A stretch of 64,000 bases of DNA from positions 124,001-188,000 of the forward strand of contig JBAJFE010000062.1 of assembly GCA_037903355.1 (NCBI GenBank), read 5' to 3'. Source of the stretch: Trichuris trichiura (Eukaryota > Nematoda > Enoplea > Trichinellida > Trichuridae). The position numbers were made by a program, and so were the translations under genes. The notes under the pieces are model-generated. The model made no database searches. It saw only the letters and a program-made list of their open reading frames with translations, and was not told the DNA's origin. Position 1 is the stretch's first letter; the number at the start of each line of letters is the position of its first letter. Shown one piece after another: positions 1 through 10,497 of this stretch.

Positions 1-1854
1 TTCGAAAGCTTCCATTCCATTTAATATTTCTCGGCGTGGAGACCTCCCTCTGCTGTGCGGGCAAGTATTTTGTCAAGTGATCACGCCGCTGGAGAACCTT
101 ATTCCGGTGCCTCTGAAGCTACATGATCCCGGTCAGTCGTGCTTGAAAAGTATCTTTTCGCTGGCTGTTTCGTTTTCTTGCCATCTCTGTTCCTCACTGC
201 TTCCTTACCATGCGGCACGTTTCCGCGGGTTACTTGCCCACCGATTCGTGGCCATAGGCCGGCGCACTTCCATTTGCTTTGGCTGTTCTGGGATTCTGCA
301 GGTCAAGTTATCTGAAGATGGTTGCCAGCAAAAGGAAAGTCTACACGCGCGTACGGGCGTGCGCTTTTTCTTTCTCAAGCAGCGCGTTTAACTGGAACAA
401 GGGCAGTATTTTAGTCCCCCCGGTCTTCGACAGGCTTCATTTTCCAGGTAATTCTTTCCAACGGAACAACTTTCTATGGACATATTTTTCTGCACCTTTG
501 CGCAGTACTTATGCGGGTCTAGCAGTTTTGAACCTTTGTAAAAACATCTACCCGTATGTATCTCAAGTATAGCGGTATTTGCCTGACTTTGAGGGTTTAG
601 TATTGCGCGTCACGATAAAATGGATTTTGACAGATTCATTTGCTTACTATTTACCGACAGGGCAAAGCATACGAAAGAAACAGCACAGACAGTTGTGGTT
701 GCCTGTTGCTCCGATTTATGAAATATGATTGAGCAATGAAATCAGAGCGAATTGTAGCGGGACAAACGTTGTCTTATGGAAACGTTTGTTTCTCTGTTCT
801 CATTTTTGCAGCACAATGAAAAGGAACATCGCAGAAGGTAGGATGTTGGAAACAGGATACAAGGAAAAGTAGATTCCACGACGCGTTTGCTAACGGAGCA
901 ATAGAAACTAGCCGTTGGAAATGTATCATAAGAAAAGAAAACTCACAAAATGTATAAGCAGTACGAAAAGGCCTTCTGAAATGAAGTTTTCCAAGCATGG
1001 GCGGTGAGGCATTACGCATTGTGAGCTGAACCAAAAGGAGACTTTTCTAGTGGTGATAGGGGAGATCAGACATCATAGTGGATTAGTACCAGTGAGCTCG
1101 TGGTTCCGTTCACTTGCGTCAAAATGGATTGCTTTCTGCAACTGTACTCGCGCATTTACAGAATGTCCTTGACGACACTTTGCCTATTGAGCAATCGAAA
1201 TTCGAACACTTCATGTGAAGTAGACGTCTTCTTCACTCTGCAACTAATTCAGCAACGCTTCCTCTATACAGTAAGAGCTTCCCATTTTGGTCTCAATTGC
1301 TGTTCTGCAGAGCAGACGTTTCCTGGCAGTATGAGGTAGGGAAGAACAGCTTGTCCAAACCGCACTAGCGCCTCTGTCCATGGTGCCTGTTTATAATTTG
1401 CATAATGATAAGGCTGCTCCATGATTATTCCCGTTTTCATTTTTAACATTTCACGTATTGCCATTTGTCCATACGTTTTACGTAAGCAAGTTGGTTAACT
1501 GAAGAACATGAACGTCCTTTCAGACATAGGGAAAGCGCAGAGCAAGTGGACTACATGGTTGATTTCGTCTAGCAAAGGCGAACACAGCTGCTGACAGACC
1601 ACACAGTGACTTGAATGATGCCATCATCACGGATTGGCAACAGCGCAGCATATCATTTAAGTGAACAGCCGCGCGAGTGTGACGCGTTATTTGTATTGCA
1701 GCGAAATGGAAATTCATGAAGTTATTTCACATCTTTCCTGGGGTGAAATTGCAGCTCAGTCGCGCGTTCATAAGTACAGAACATGCACTAGCGAATCAGG
1801 GTTCTTCCAGGTCATTTCGTTGAGCCCATTTCCTTCTTCCGGACTATGTTACCT
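1..1854. other. Arm end without a recognised gene
   Basis: Short open frames here are mirrored in the other arm, but they show no domain, signal peptide or plausible splice structure. From about 1510 to 1854 the sequence is the 3' flank of pseudogene B1 and matches 9075-9450. Nothing else is recognised. Confidence 0.5.
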
Positions 1855-2357
1855 TTCACGTTCTTCGCGGTTGTCTTTGTAGCTTTGGAAGCTTTCTTGC
1901 CACCTTATGCAACCGACCCTGTAAACGTCTTCGCGAAACCTTTCGCACCTCTTCCCTTTGCCCTGCAGCGAGTCTGATTACAGATGGGAATGTATCCCTT
2001 ATGTCACTCACTTAGCTGTCTTCAGAGAACGACCACTGAGTTGCGAACTTTGTCTGACAGTAGCTTTGCGCTGATAGTGGTAGCGCTTGGTTTGCAGTCC
2101 TTGTTGGCACTTGTTCGCTTTTTTCTACATCTTCGCCTTTTTGGTTGTCCTTTTCGTAAATATGGAAACTGTCTGCTTAGAACTGTGTGAGTTCATTTAG
2201 AAAAGAGTGTCACCTGTGGTTCAGACGCTTCCGGCTGCTGTCCAGACTGTTCCTGGCGGACGGCCCGAAGAAGTACAGTTAGTAGAACGCTGGTCGTATT
2301 GAAAGGTCCTCACTGTGGAGATGAAGAGGGCAATGTAGAAAAGGAAAATGAACAACA
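1855..2357 (-). pseudogene. Lysine-rich secreted protein pseudogene B1
   Basis: This is a decayed paralogue of gene A1, mirrored by B2 in the right arm. Exon 1 still encodes a hydrophobic signal-peptide-like start (MLFIFLFYIALFIST) followed by a GTGAGG donor. The second exon acceptor has CGG in place of CAG, and the Cys codon found there in gene A is Arg. The last exon has an in-frame TAA where gene A has a Lys codon (GCATAAGGTAGC against ACAAAAGGCAGT). The intron-2 donor is a normal CAG|GTGACA, unlike the GC donor in the intact A copies. Confidence 0.75.
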
Positions 2358-2795
2358 TTGTTGCGTATATCGTTTGGAAACTGAATTCCTCTTTGTACTA
2401 ACCCATTCTATAGCCGATAATAGACAAAGCTGTGTGCACCCACTGTTAATTCTGTTAATCTTGCTAATTTTTGTTTATCCTACTCTTAGAGGAGGATCCC
2501 ACTGCCTTCTTTGTCAGATTATGCCCCTAAAAATAAAGCTGGCAATGGTATCGTTAAAACAGGGATCCGAAGATGTAGAACCATTGAACAGAAGGAAATT
2601 AGACAGTTCACTAAGAGTACGCAAGCACACATTGAAGACTCATTGGTTAGACTGACTTTTTATAGTTTTTCCTCATTAAATGGGACTCATATGCTACATG
2701 TAAGAACTTCAAAACGGGGTTTCTTGGTACGCGAACAAATGTTTTCATAATGAAGAAGTTTATTACGGATAATTCCCGTTTGTTCTGTATATGTA

Positions 2796-2846
2796 GAAGA
2801 ACTGCGGAGCTTTCAGGTCATTCGAGACCGGTCATCAGCGGTCTTA
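2796..2846 (-). ncRNA. Hammerhead ribozyme motif (left arm, 3' TIR)
   Basis: On the minus strand the core CUGAUGA (complement of 2832-2838) is followed by a GGUC/GACC-type stem II and then GAAA (complement of 2811-2814). Next comes GCUC with a possible cleavage site after UC. Stem I can form as CG/CG, an internal loop and AAGA/UCUU. Helix III would be a single A-U pair closing a GC loop, as in minimal Penelope-type hammerheads. The motif has the same orientation as the element's coding strand. Confidence 0.65.
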
Positions 2847-3186
2847 GGTTGTTGATATGATTCATGGCAGCGAGTGCCCTAATGTTTCTGAAGATTTTAA
2901 AGCGGGCATTTTTAAAGTTTTCTGTTCGTAAATCCTGGCATCTGAGTCTGTCAGCGTACTTCTATTTCTTGTTCGGTATGTCTTGTAGATTGTGTCTTGG
3001 CTGGGTAGTTACGAACATCTTTTGTTGTTGGTTCAGTGTTATTTCATTTTCCATTCATTTTTCTTTCTTTCTTTCTTCTTTTTTCTTTTTCTTTTCCGTT
3101 TTCGTTCCATATATATTGCAGTCCTATCCATTTCTATTTGTTCTAATTAGTTGTCTTTTTCTTTTTTCTTTCCGGGCTATTGTATT

Positions 3187-4266
3187 TCATCTGGTGAGAG
3201 AGCAACAATTATACCGCGTCACAATATTTGTCCAAATCGCACTTATGTCCACTCCTTGATCGCGGTTGTAGGTCGTATTGTGTCTAATGTACAGTGCTTC
3301 CTTAATTCTTCGTAACCGTAAATTGTTTTCGTAGCATAAAACTCTTGGGTGGAGTGGTTGGGTACATTGCGTCGCATGCTCCACTACAGCAGAGGCTTGT
3401 TTGGCTTTTTCCATTGTAAGTTTTGGGTCCACGATTGGTCTGCCTCGCTGTGTGGTTAGATTGGTGCCATTGTCAAGTATGGTTTTCGCGTTATTGTAAC
3501 TTGTGAGTTTTTTCATGTGTTCATTGAATCTATGCTCTAGGGTGTTTCCCGTTTCACCAATGTAAATCCCTGAGCAAGAACATTCAACCGCGTATATTAG
3601 TCCTGTCTTTTTGTTTTCGGGGATTTTAGTTTTGTCTGTGCGAAGAATTGCCCTAAGATTGGGCGAACTTTTGAAAAAGACTCTGAAACCTAATCTCTTT
3701 CCTAATTGTACAATCTTTTCGCCTAAGCCTGCCACATAAGGAATAACCAGACAAGTGTCGTGCGGAGTGTTTTGCTCTGGAGACCCACGTGTGCGAAGTC
3801 TGTGGTTGAGCACTTGGTTGATAAAGGATTTAGGGTAACCGTTTTTATAGAAGGTTTTTCTAATGTAGTTAATTTCTGGCTGGGGATATTCGGGACTGCA
3901 TAAATTGAATGTTCTGTCTATCATTCCGGAGAGGATACCACGCATTACTGATCGTGGGTGATGTGGTGAAAAACTGAGGTACCTAAGACCGCTGATGACG
4001 GGTCTCGAATGACCTGAAAGCTCCAGAGTTCTTCTATATATACAGAACAAACGGGAATTATCCGTAATAAACTTCTTCATTATGTACGAACTTGTCCTTA
4101 AGGGAACCGCAATTTTCCTTATCAGCACTGCATGTTCGCAGTCAGAGTGCATACAATCGCAACTCCAACGGAGCTTTATATATGCTGTCTGCTTTTTTCC
4201 TGAAAGAGACACTGAGTCATTCGGAAGGATGTACTGTAACTTGCTAATCCCTTCAAGCAGACCCAA
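3187..4266 (-). pseudogene. Penelope-like RT C-terminus plus GIY-YIG endonuclease (left arm)
   Basis: A 359-codon open frame. Residues about 100-165 (from PHHPRSVMRGILSGMID through YKNGYPKSFINQVLNH) match the tail of the RT fragment encoded at 17770-18303. Residues about 215-265 carry a GIY-YIG nuclease core: GLIYAVECSCSGIYIGETGN followed by LEHRFNEHMK, with the conserved Arg. Roughly the first 60 codons lie outside the element's right end (4084), and the next 40 lie inside the terminal repeat over a hammerhead motif, so the apparent N-terminus is fortuitous. The catalytic YVDD region is absent. The domain is known to nick target DNA in these retroelements; this copy could supply at most the endonuclease half. 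It is open in both arms, which may simply reflect recent duplication. Confidence 0.8.
3980..4035 (+). ncRNA. Hammerhead ribozyme motif (left arm, 5' TIR, opposite strand)
   Basis: CTGATGA at 3992-3998, stem II GGGTC/GACCT with loop TCGAAT, GAAA at 4016-4019, then GCTC. This is the inverted partner of the motif at 2796-2846. Stem I is weaker here because CGC is changed to CAG just after the predicted cleavage site, so it may be inactive. Confidence 0.55.
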
Positions 4267-6044
4267 AAGTTATTAATCAAGAAGGTGAAGCTTCTCGCCA
4301 GCGTGCTGTTCAAACGTTTCTTTTCAAGAAACCCATTTTAAAGCTTACGGTCTACCTGAGCTGTTCCTTATTGCGAAATGATGAGGATAACCATGTACGG
4401 TGATTCAGAAAATTTTACAACTTCCAACCGATGCCTTGTGCAAGCAGTATATTTGCAATGGCCATAAGAAACAAAAAATGTGAGCTTTCGAGACTTCCCT
4501 ACTGCTGCGTTCACTGAACCAGTTAACGACATAGACAATGGCAACACCATCTGTCCTTGGAAAATAGAAAGTCAAACTGCTTTGAGCAGAATGGCATTCT
4601 GCGCATAAACAGCTCTGGAGAGTTTAGTTAGGCATTTCGCAACTTCTGAAAGGATAGCTGCGCAGTGATGAGTAATAGTTCTATAACAGATCACAGGCAC
4701 AACCATTAAGAGGTATGATGTTTGCGACTTCGTTACTTCTTGCAGCCTTTCCTTACACTGGATAAGCTCCTAAACAGGAATTACGAGGATGCAAAGAAAA
4801 CAAGCAATACACGTGGATCAGCCCATAGTCAGTTTGGGACCGTGAACACCTCTACTGGCCAAAGCTCTAATTGCCTTCGCCAACGAGGTGTTTTAAGAAG
4901 AGAGTATTGATACGTAGGCAAGTACGTTTAAGCATTTGGAGGTAAAGTGATGAAGAACGGTTGCATTTTAAAGGCTTTATTTACATCTGCTCCAAACCTT
5001 AAGGCAAACTCATCCACACGACGCCAGATAATTATATCTGTAATTACTGGGATGTCTACCGAAAGAATTTACTCTTTGTAATCACTCGATGCTCAATGGC
5101 ACTATTGCTGGCAAAAACATGAGAAAGCTCAGTGTAGTAGGCAGTTTTAAACAGTAGTTATTGCTTTAACTGATCCGAGTGCGTGTCAGTTAGTGACCAT
5201 TTTAAGTTTCCCTCTGAGGACTTCGGCATAGCTGACTGCCCCTACAAACGTTTATCAGAGTTTCTACACAAAGAAATATGAGCCCTACCGTTCGTAGGGG
5301 ACTGATTTTGCTTCTATTGTATGCATGTGATTGCAATGAACGTCGGTCTTTGAAGACGGAAGTAAAAAACAGCTAACTCACCAAGAAAGAATGCTGGATA
5401 TTTTAGCGGATCAAAGCTTTATTTTCACGGCGTTTCAACTGTAGCCTTGAAACTGACTGAGGTGACAAAAGTTTTCTCTTTGTTGCATTATTTACAGCAT
5501 TTTAAAAAATCATACTAGCGCAAGCAAGTTCGAAGTGACAGTAAGTGAATAAACGCAGTCAACGGCTTTGTAGGATTTAACGCTGATACTAGACTGGAAG
5601 CACCTGCCAATGGAAAAGCACACTTGTCGCACAAACCAAATTCTTAATAACCATTATCGCAAATTTTGCAATCTTGCAACCATCAGGCGTTAGAAATAAT
5701 TTCTGATGTTCTGGAAATTTTGGAAAACATCGACGTGCGGATCAACTGCTAACGCGCACGTCGTTACAAGAGTGAGTTACAAACGTAGTCGTTTGGCCAA
5801 CACAAAATCTTATTAGCCCTCATCAGGAAATTGCTGATCGCTTTTTGAATGCTTGACTGGTTGCAAGGTTCAACTAGTACAGCGGACAAGGTAAACTATT
5901 TCAACAGGAGAAAAGACATAACATCGTAATCTTATTTTGTTCTTCTTTTTTCTTTAATTCGTGACAGGGTTCTTGGAAATCTTTTTTGAAGAAACCTTTT
6001 ACCGCTTTGAACCCGTTCTCTTCACATAAACGTTTATTGTTACA

Positions 6045-6100
6045 TAAACGTTGCGGAGCTTCTGGGACACTCTGAAGCCCGTCTTCAGAGCTACGAATAC
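6045..6100 (-). ncRNA. Degenerate hammerhead motif (left arm)
   Basis: The minus strand carries CUGAAGA, a short GGG/CCC stem, then AGAA in place of GAAA, and GCUCCGCAACG as in other copies. The core is damaged and stem I is not convincing. Mirrored at about 22045-22100. Confidence 0.35.
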
Positions 6101-6479
6101 GCAGCGACGGACCGGTCTCCATGGTTGTAAGCCCCTCCGTCTGCCCAACTTTGGGCAGGCCGCAGCTGTCAGCTCTATCTTCAGGCGTCAAGCTTTGGTC
6201 CCGCGTAGTTAGTCAAACGGTAGAGCGAGCGCCCAGCCGACCTACGGCGGCGGCACCGCAACAATTGAACGGCAAGGTGCAAGCATAAGGTGCATACCCG
6301 TCCGTCTTAAACGAAACGGATTTTAAACGTTTCTCTTTCCTGTGACTGACCCATCTGTCACTGTGCTACTGTTTTCGTTGTCCTCGCTTGCCTCTCTCTT
6401 ATTTTCCTTTTTCTTTTGGATTTTTGAAAAACATTTTACGGTTTTAACCCGTTTTTATAGAACGTTTATTGACGTTAAT

Positions 6480-6534
6480 AAGCGTTGTACACGAAGCTTT
6501 CGGGTCCTACCTTGACCCATCTTCAGCGCGAACA
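6480..6534 (-). ncRNA. Hammerhead ribozyme motif (left arm, second locus)
   Basis: This is the mirror of 21611-21665. The core CUGAAGA (position 7 of the core is variable in active hammerheads) is followed by stem II GGGUC/GACCC and GAAA, then GCUU. Stem I is CGCG/CGUG extended by UUGU/ACAA across an internal loop. All core positions are intact. Confidence 0.65.
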
Positions 6535-7604
6535 ATGCCCAACAAGTTCTAATTTAATCGTATTGACAATTCATTTACCAAAATATTGTCATCACGAAAA
6601 AGGGCAATAATGGAAAATTGTTCATTTACCATTTTAATATTGAAGTTACTCTTACTACTGCCGGAGCGTTACAATAAAAAGTGTGTCAGCTTACGCTATG
6701 TACAAATATTCAACGAGATAATTGCTTAGGAACGGTAGGTTTTGTTTTTGTTTCCGAAAGGTTGCAACCCTTAAGGGGATGGTGACTCGCCACCCGCTCA
6801 CAGTGCGCCCATATGTTTACCTTTAAAAACGATGGCGTGCGTCACGTAACGTTGGTAGTTATTTTCGCTATGCCATTATTACTCTCGTCTCTCGAAGCTC
6901 ACTTTAAGTGGTCCGCAACCATTGCGTAGAAGACACTTGGAAATGTCGCTCTTGGCTGAAATATCAACTACTCTCTATATGACGAGTTGCTTCTCTCGTT
7001 ATTAGTCTCATATGCCACGGAGTTCACTTTTTAAACAGTCATAACTATTCTTTCCAGGAGTATGACCCGTAATTACTTTACTCATGCTCCAGGAGTGCGA
7101 CTTACCTTATGTGCTACAGCAAAGTACGCTAACGAACAGCCTTTTGTCTTAAGCGCTATTCTGTAAATGATCAAGTTTCCTTTATCCAGCTTTTAACTGA
7201 CAAGAATGCATGGCTTTCGCGCTCTTTACCAGCTCCAGCATTCAACGCGAACAAGCGAGTTAATTTTATAGGCGGAAAGGAAGACGATTAAGAAGCAAAG
7301 AGCTACATGTAGAGTTGTGTAAGTTGAGGTTACAGTGCCGACACCATAACCATCACGTAGTCTAATTAGAATGAAGCCCTCAGCCTGGATTGTCTATAGT
7401 GCAGCAAAAGGTTTCTTGAGCGGTCGCGCAAGTAAAGCGCTATTCAGAGTATTGCAGCAAAATGCGGTATTCTTTAACTTAATGTGCACCTTTACTAAGG
7501 TAGAAGTACAGCTCAGTTGCGCTCTCCTAACAACACAACATGCACTTGAAAGCTGTTCTTCTTTCTCTTCATCCCCGTAGCAGCATGTTGCTTCGTTAAG
7601 CCAT

Positions 7605-8121
7605 TTACTTCTTCTTCTTAGTGACCTTGTTCTTCACGTTGGTTGCGGCACCCTTTGTCGCTTTGAATGCTTTCTTACTGCCTTTTGTGACCGTCGTTGC
7701 AAACTTCCTTGCGAAACCTTTCACACCACCATTTCCACCTTTGGTCCTGCAGCGAGTTCAATTACAATTATGAATGTCTCCCCTACGTTACTCACTTAGC
7801 TCCCTTCTGAGAACCAGCGTTTTTGCCACCGGCTTGTGGTGTTGCCATAGGCTGTCTTGGTTTGGCTGTTGTTGTTGTTGTCGTTGTTGACAGTACGCTT
7901 TCCGGCGTTTGATCTTCTTTCTAAATAGCGAAACTATCATGTGGAAAACAGCGAGAGTTAGTTTCTGAGAGGTTGCCTCTGGTTCCTCATTCAGTTGTTC
8001 CGGTGCAGATTCTTCCTCGCAGACGGCCTGAAGAAGTGCAGTTAATAAATACCCAGTGACATTAGTTGATCCTCACAGTTGAAATGAAAAAGCCAAGCAA
8101 GAAGATGTAGGTGAGCAGCAT
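7605..8121 (-). CDS. Small secreted lysine-rich protein, copy A1 (4 exons)
   Basis: Mirror image of A2 (20024-20540), with the same four exons and the same reading: a signal peptide, a short acidic segment with one Cys, a Thr/Gln/Gly-rich linker and a strongly basic Lys-rich C-terminus ending in four lysines. Exons on the minus strand are 8121-8077, 8027-7977, 7920-7796 and 7746-7605; introns are 49, 56 and 49 nt. A TATA box (TATATAAA, complement of 8156-8163) lies about 35 bp upstream. I found no inactivating change relative to A2. The family is unknown to me. Residues and splicing are described under A2. Confidence 0.7.
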
Positions 8122-8155
8122 TGTTGCAGGTTGTTTCTAAACGGGATCGCTCGGC

Positions 8156-8163
8156 TTTATATA
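8156..8163 (-). promoter_or_regulatory. TATA box of gene A1
   Basis: TATATAAA on the minus strand, 35 bp upstream of the A1 start codon and conserved at the same spacing in A2 and A3. This implies a short 5' leader. Confidence 0.6.
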
Positions 8164-9399
8164 GAGAATAGGGGATGAACGTGCGGGTCTATCGTATTGC
8201 TGCACGGGTTTACTTTGTTACCATTGTCAATAAACGTATGTACATTCAGTGCTGTTTTGCTGTTTCAAAATGTGCAAGCACCAGTCAGTATACCAGCAGG
8301 AATGTATGCAATGTTTCAATTTTTCGTAGGCGGAATAATGCCGCAATCGTCTTCTCATCTATTCAGGAAGGCGAATAAACTGTTTGAGCGTTTTCCTAAA
8401 AGACTCGCTGAGTGATGCAACATGAAACACATTCCGTGCTGCTGGGCATCGTGTCATTGCTCAGGATAGGACGATGCTCAAACCGATGCCAATACAACCG
8501 CTTCATCGTTCTGCATTTGGCGGGCTGTCGTGAGCAGGTTTTGGGGCGTTGCTGCAATTCTACTCGTCACGTTCGACCTTCCCCAATGTCCTCAAAGTTC
8601 ATTTACGCCATTCGTCCCGTTCAACTTTCTAGAAGATGAAAATTGCCTTTCAAGTGGGCGCATATTGTACATTAGTGGTACTACCCTGAAACCTGCGTTT
8701 AAAATATTATTACGTGCTGTTCTGTGATCTGCTGTCAGCCTTCTCCATAGACCGGATTTTTGCGTAATCCGCGCTGCCGTCCGCTCTGACGAGTCTGATC
8801 TAGGGAGGCTTTGCTGTATATGCGGCCGAACATTCGCGTTTTATTTCGTTAACCACCCCAGGCCATTGGTCCAGTGGTACCTTTTCTTTTGTCATTGCGT
8901 AAGATGGAACGGATGCTTAGGTTTTCTTGAACTATACCGTGTAGCCCAGTCTGTTTTTAAGCCTTTTAATACTTCTTCCCCGTCCAGCGTAATACAAGAG
9001 GATGACGCGCATCCTTGAAGCATGCCTTTTCAAAGCGTGGCAGTCTCAAGTATGCCACATGTTAATTGAAAAACACGAACATCCTTTCAGACATGGGGAA
9101 AGCGCAGAGCAAATGGACTACTTGGTTGATTTCGTCCAGCAAGGGCGAACACAGCTGCTGGCAGACCATACAGTGACTTGAGTGATGCCATCATCACAGA
9201 TTGGCAACAGCGCAGCATATCATTTAAGTGAACAGCCGCGCGAGTGTGACACGTTATTTGTATTGCAGCGAAATGGAAATTCATAGTTGTTTCACATCTT
9301 TCGTGGGGTAGAATTGCAGCTCAGTCGCGCGTTCATAAGTACAGAACATGCACTAGCGAATCAGCGTTCTTCCAGGTCATTTCGTTGAGCCCATTTCCT

Positions 9400-10244
9400 T
9401 CTTCCGGACTATGTTACCTTTCACGTTCTTCGCGGCTGTCTTTGTAGTTTTGGAAGTGTTGCCGGGAGGAAGTGCGCTGGTTCGGGAATCTTGGCAACAA
9501 AGGATGCACGGCGCGAATACAGTGGCGCAGGGCGTCGACGAGTAGATACTGATTTTTACTTAGCAATCAAATGAGCACGAGCGAAAGACAAAACCGAGCG
9601 ATCTCGACCAGAGCAAACGACCGAAAGATAACGAATGAGTGTCCACCCGCGCGACGCAGAGTGCTACCCCGCCAGAGGGCACGAATCAGTAAGTTGGCTT
9701 CCTGCAAACCGGTGGGGGGGGCCTCCGCGAGCGCGTCGTCGTCGTCAGTGCCTAATTGGCAACAGGAAGGTTTCTTGCTACCTTATGCAATCGTCCCTGT
9801 GAACGTCTTTGCAAAACCTGTGACGCCTTTTCCCTTTGCCCTGCAGTGAGTCTGATTACAGTTGTGAATGGGATTGTTATGTCACTCACTTAGCTGTCTC
9901 CTGAGAACCACCGGTTGGTTGCAAACTCTGCGGGACACTGGCTTGTGATGGTGGGCTTGGTCCGGCACTTGGCTTTGCTGCCGTTGTTGGGACTTGTAAA
10001 CTTTTTTCTACATCTTCACCTTCTTGGCCGTCCTCTTTCTAAATATTGAAACTGTCTGCTGAGAACTGTATGAGTTCATTTGGAAAAGAATGCCACCTGT
10101 CGCTCAGACAGTTCCTCGGCTGCTGTCCCAGACTGCTCTTTGCAGACGGCCTGAAGAAGTGCAGTTGATAGAACGCTAATCCTATGAATAGATCTTCACA
10201 GCTTAGATGAAGAAGCCAAGCTGGAAAGTGAAAGTGAACAACAT
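9400..10244 (-). pseudogene. Lysine-rich secreted protein pseudogene C
   Basis: The same four-exon layout as gene A can be followed on the minus strand: exon 1 from ATG at 10244, a CTTCTTCAG acceptor, a CAG|GTGGCA donor, an ATATTTAG acceptor, a GCTAA|GTGAGTG donor and a CACTGCAG acceptor. Exon 1 has an in-frame TAA within the signal peptide (FI then stop). The last exon has a one-base frame change plus the same GCATAA stop as the B copies, and is interrupted by the 308-bp LTR. It lies in the spacer except for its 3' tail, which is shared by both arms. Confidence 0.75.
9457..9764. repeat. Solo LTR inside pseudogene C
   Basis: A 308-bp unit with ends TGTTGCC...GGCAACA, flanked by the perfect 5-bp direct repeat GGAAG (9452-9456 and 9765-9769). 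TG...CA ends with a 5-bp target duplication are typical of LTR retrotransposons, and with no internal region attached this is a solo LTR. It splits the last exon region of pseudogene C. It differs from the LTR at the mirror position (18381-18688) by several percent, although the adjacent arm sequence is virtually identical. Confidence 0.75.
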
Positions 10245-10308
10245 TGTTGTATATCCTTTGGAAACTGAATTCTTCTCCACACGAACGCTTTGTATAGCCA
10301 ATAGTAGC

Positions 10309-10446
10309 TGTTACGGCCGCGACACCAATGATGCTCAGGTTCTTTGTAACCTGCACACACGAGATTACGTTCCGTTAGGGGGTGGTTGAGTACGGTGGTT
10401 TTGGGTTGGTTGTATGTTACTTGGACGTTCGATTAAAGCCTTAATA
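10309..10446 (+). repeat. 5' LTR of BEL/Pao element
   Basis: 138 bp, starting TGTTACGGCCGCGAC and ending AAGCCTTAATA, with an ATTAAA polyadenylation-like signal near the end. Paired with 15723-15860. Confidence 0.85.
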
Positions 10447-10497
10447 TTCTGGTCCTCTGTGTGCTGTATCTTTGGATTTTCGCTGGTGACACCTACA

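Larger units (their letters stand above)
2710..4084 (-). mobile_element. Truncated Penelope-like element with hammerhead-bearing TIRs (left arm)
   Basis: The element is bounded by roughly 103-bp terminal inverted repeats (2748-2850 and 3980-4084), with an extra tail of about 38 nt at 2710-2747. Flanking repeats TAAGAACTT (2701-2709) and TACGAACTT (4085-4093) match at 8 of 9 bases and look like a target-site duplication. The body encodes, on the minus strand, the C-terminal part of a Penelope-type reverse transcriptase followed by a GIY-YIG endonuclease. Penelope-like elements are known for a GIY-YIG domain, inverted terminal repeats and hammerhead ribozymes. The RT palm domain is missing, so this copy is 5'-truncated or non-autonomous. 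Confidence 0.8.
4085..7604. other. Arm interior without a recognised gene
   Basis: There is no coding region I can support. The 96-codon minus-strand frame at 5901-6191 overlies a degenerate hammerhead-bearing repeat and is not considered a gene. The stretch 6030-6545 contains two Penelope-terminus-like segments with hammerhead cores. Positions 6190-6260 have a weakly tRNA-like box A (TAGTTAGTC..GGTAGAGCG) but no box B. Confidence 0.4.
1..9456 (+). repeat. Left arm of giant inverted repeat
   Basis: Every position x in this arm matches the reverse complement of position 28145-x (28146-x between about 1.7 and 5.0 kb, because of single-base indels). Base 1 already pairs with 28144, so the arm may continue to the left of the window. 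Differences between the arms are few and scattered, giving near-identity. The inner end of the near-identical stretch is 9456, where an LTR begins. The arm contains peptide gene A1, pseudogene B1, a truncated Penelope-like element and hammerhead motifs. The 3'-flanking block 1510-1880 is itself repeated at 9075-9450, showing older tandem duplication of the peptide-gene unit. Confidence 0.95.

Noticed and set aside
5901..6191. 96-codon frame in both arms (minus in left, plus in right)
   Set aside because: It covers a degenerate hammerhead-bearing terminal repeat and has no protein motif.
6190..6260. tRNA-like sequence (TAGTTAGTC..GGTAGAGCG)
   Set aside because: Only a box A-like part is visible; no cloverleaf and no box B. 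At most a remnant of a tRNA-derived repeat.
8175..8639. Three overlapping plus-strand open frames of 67-75 codons present in all three copies of the peptide-gene block
   Set aside because: They lie in the upstream region of the peptide gene on the opposite strand, overlap each other in different frames and show no domain; their conservation is explained by duplication of the DNA.
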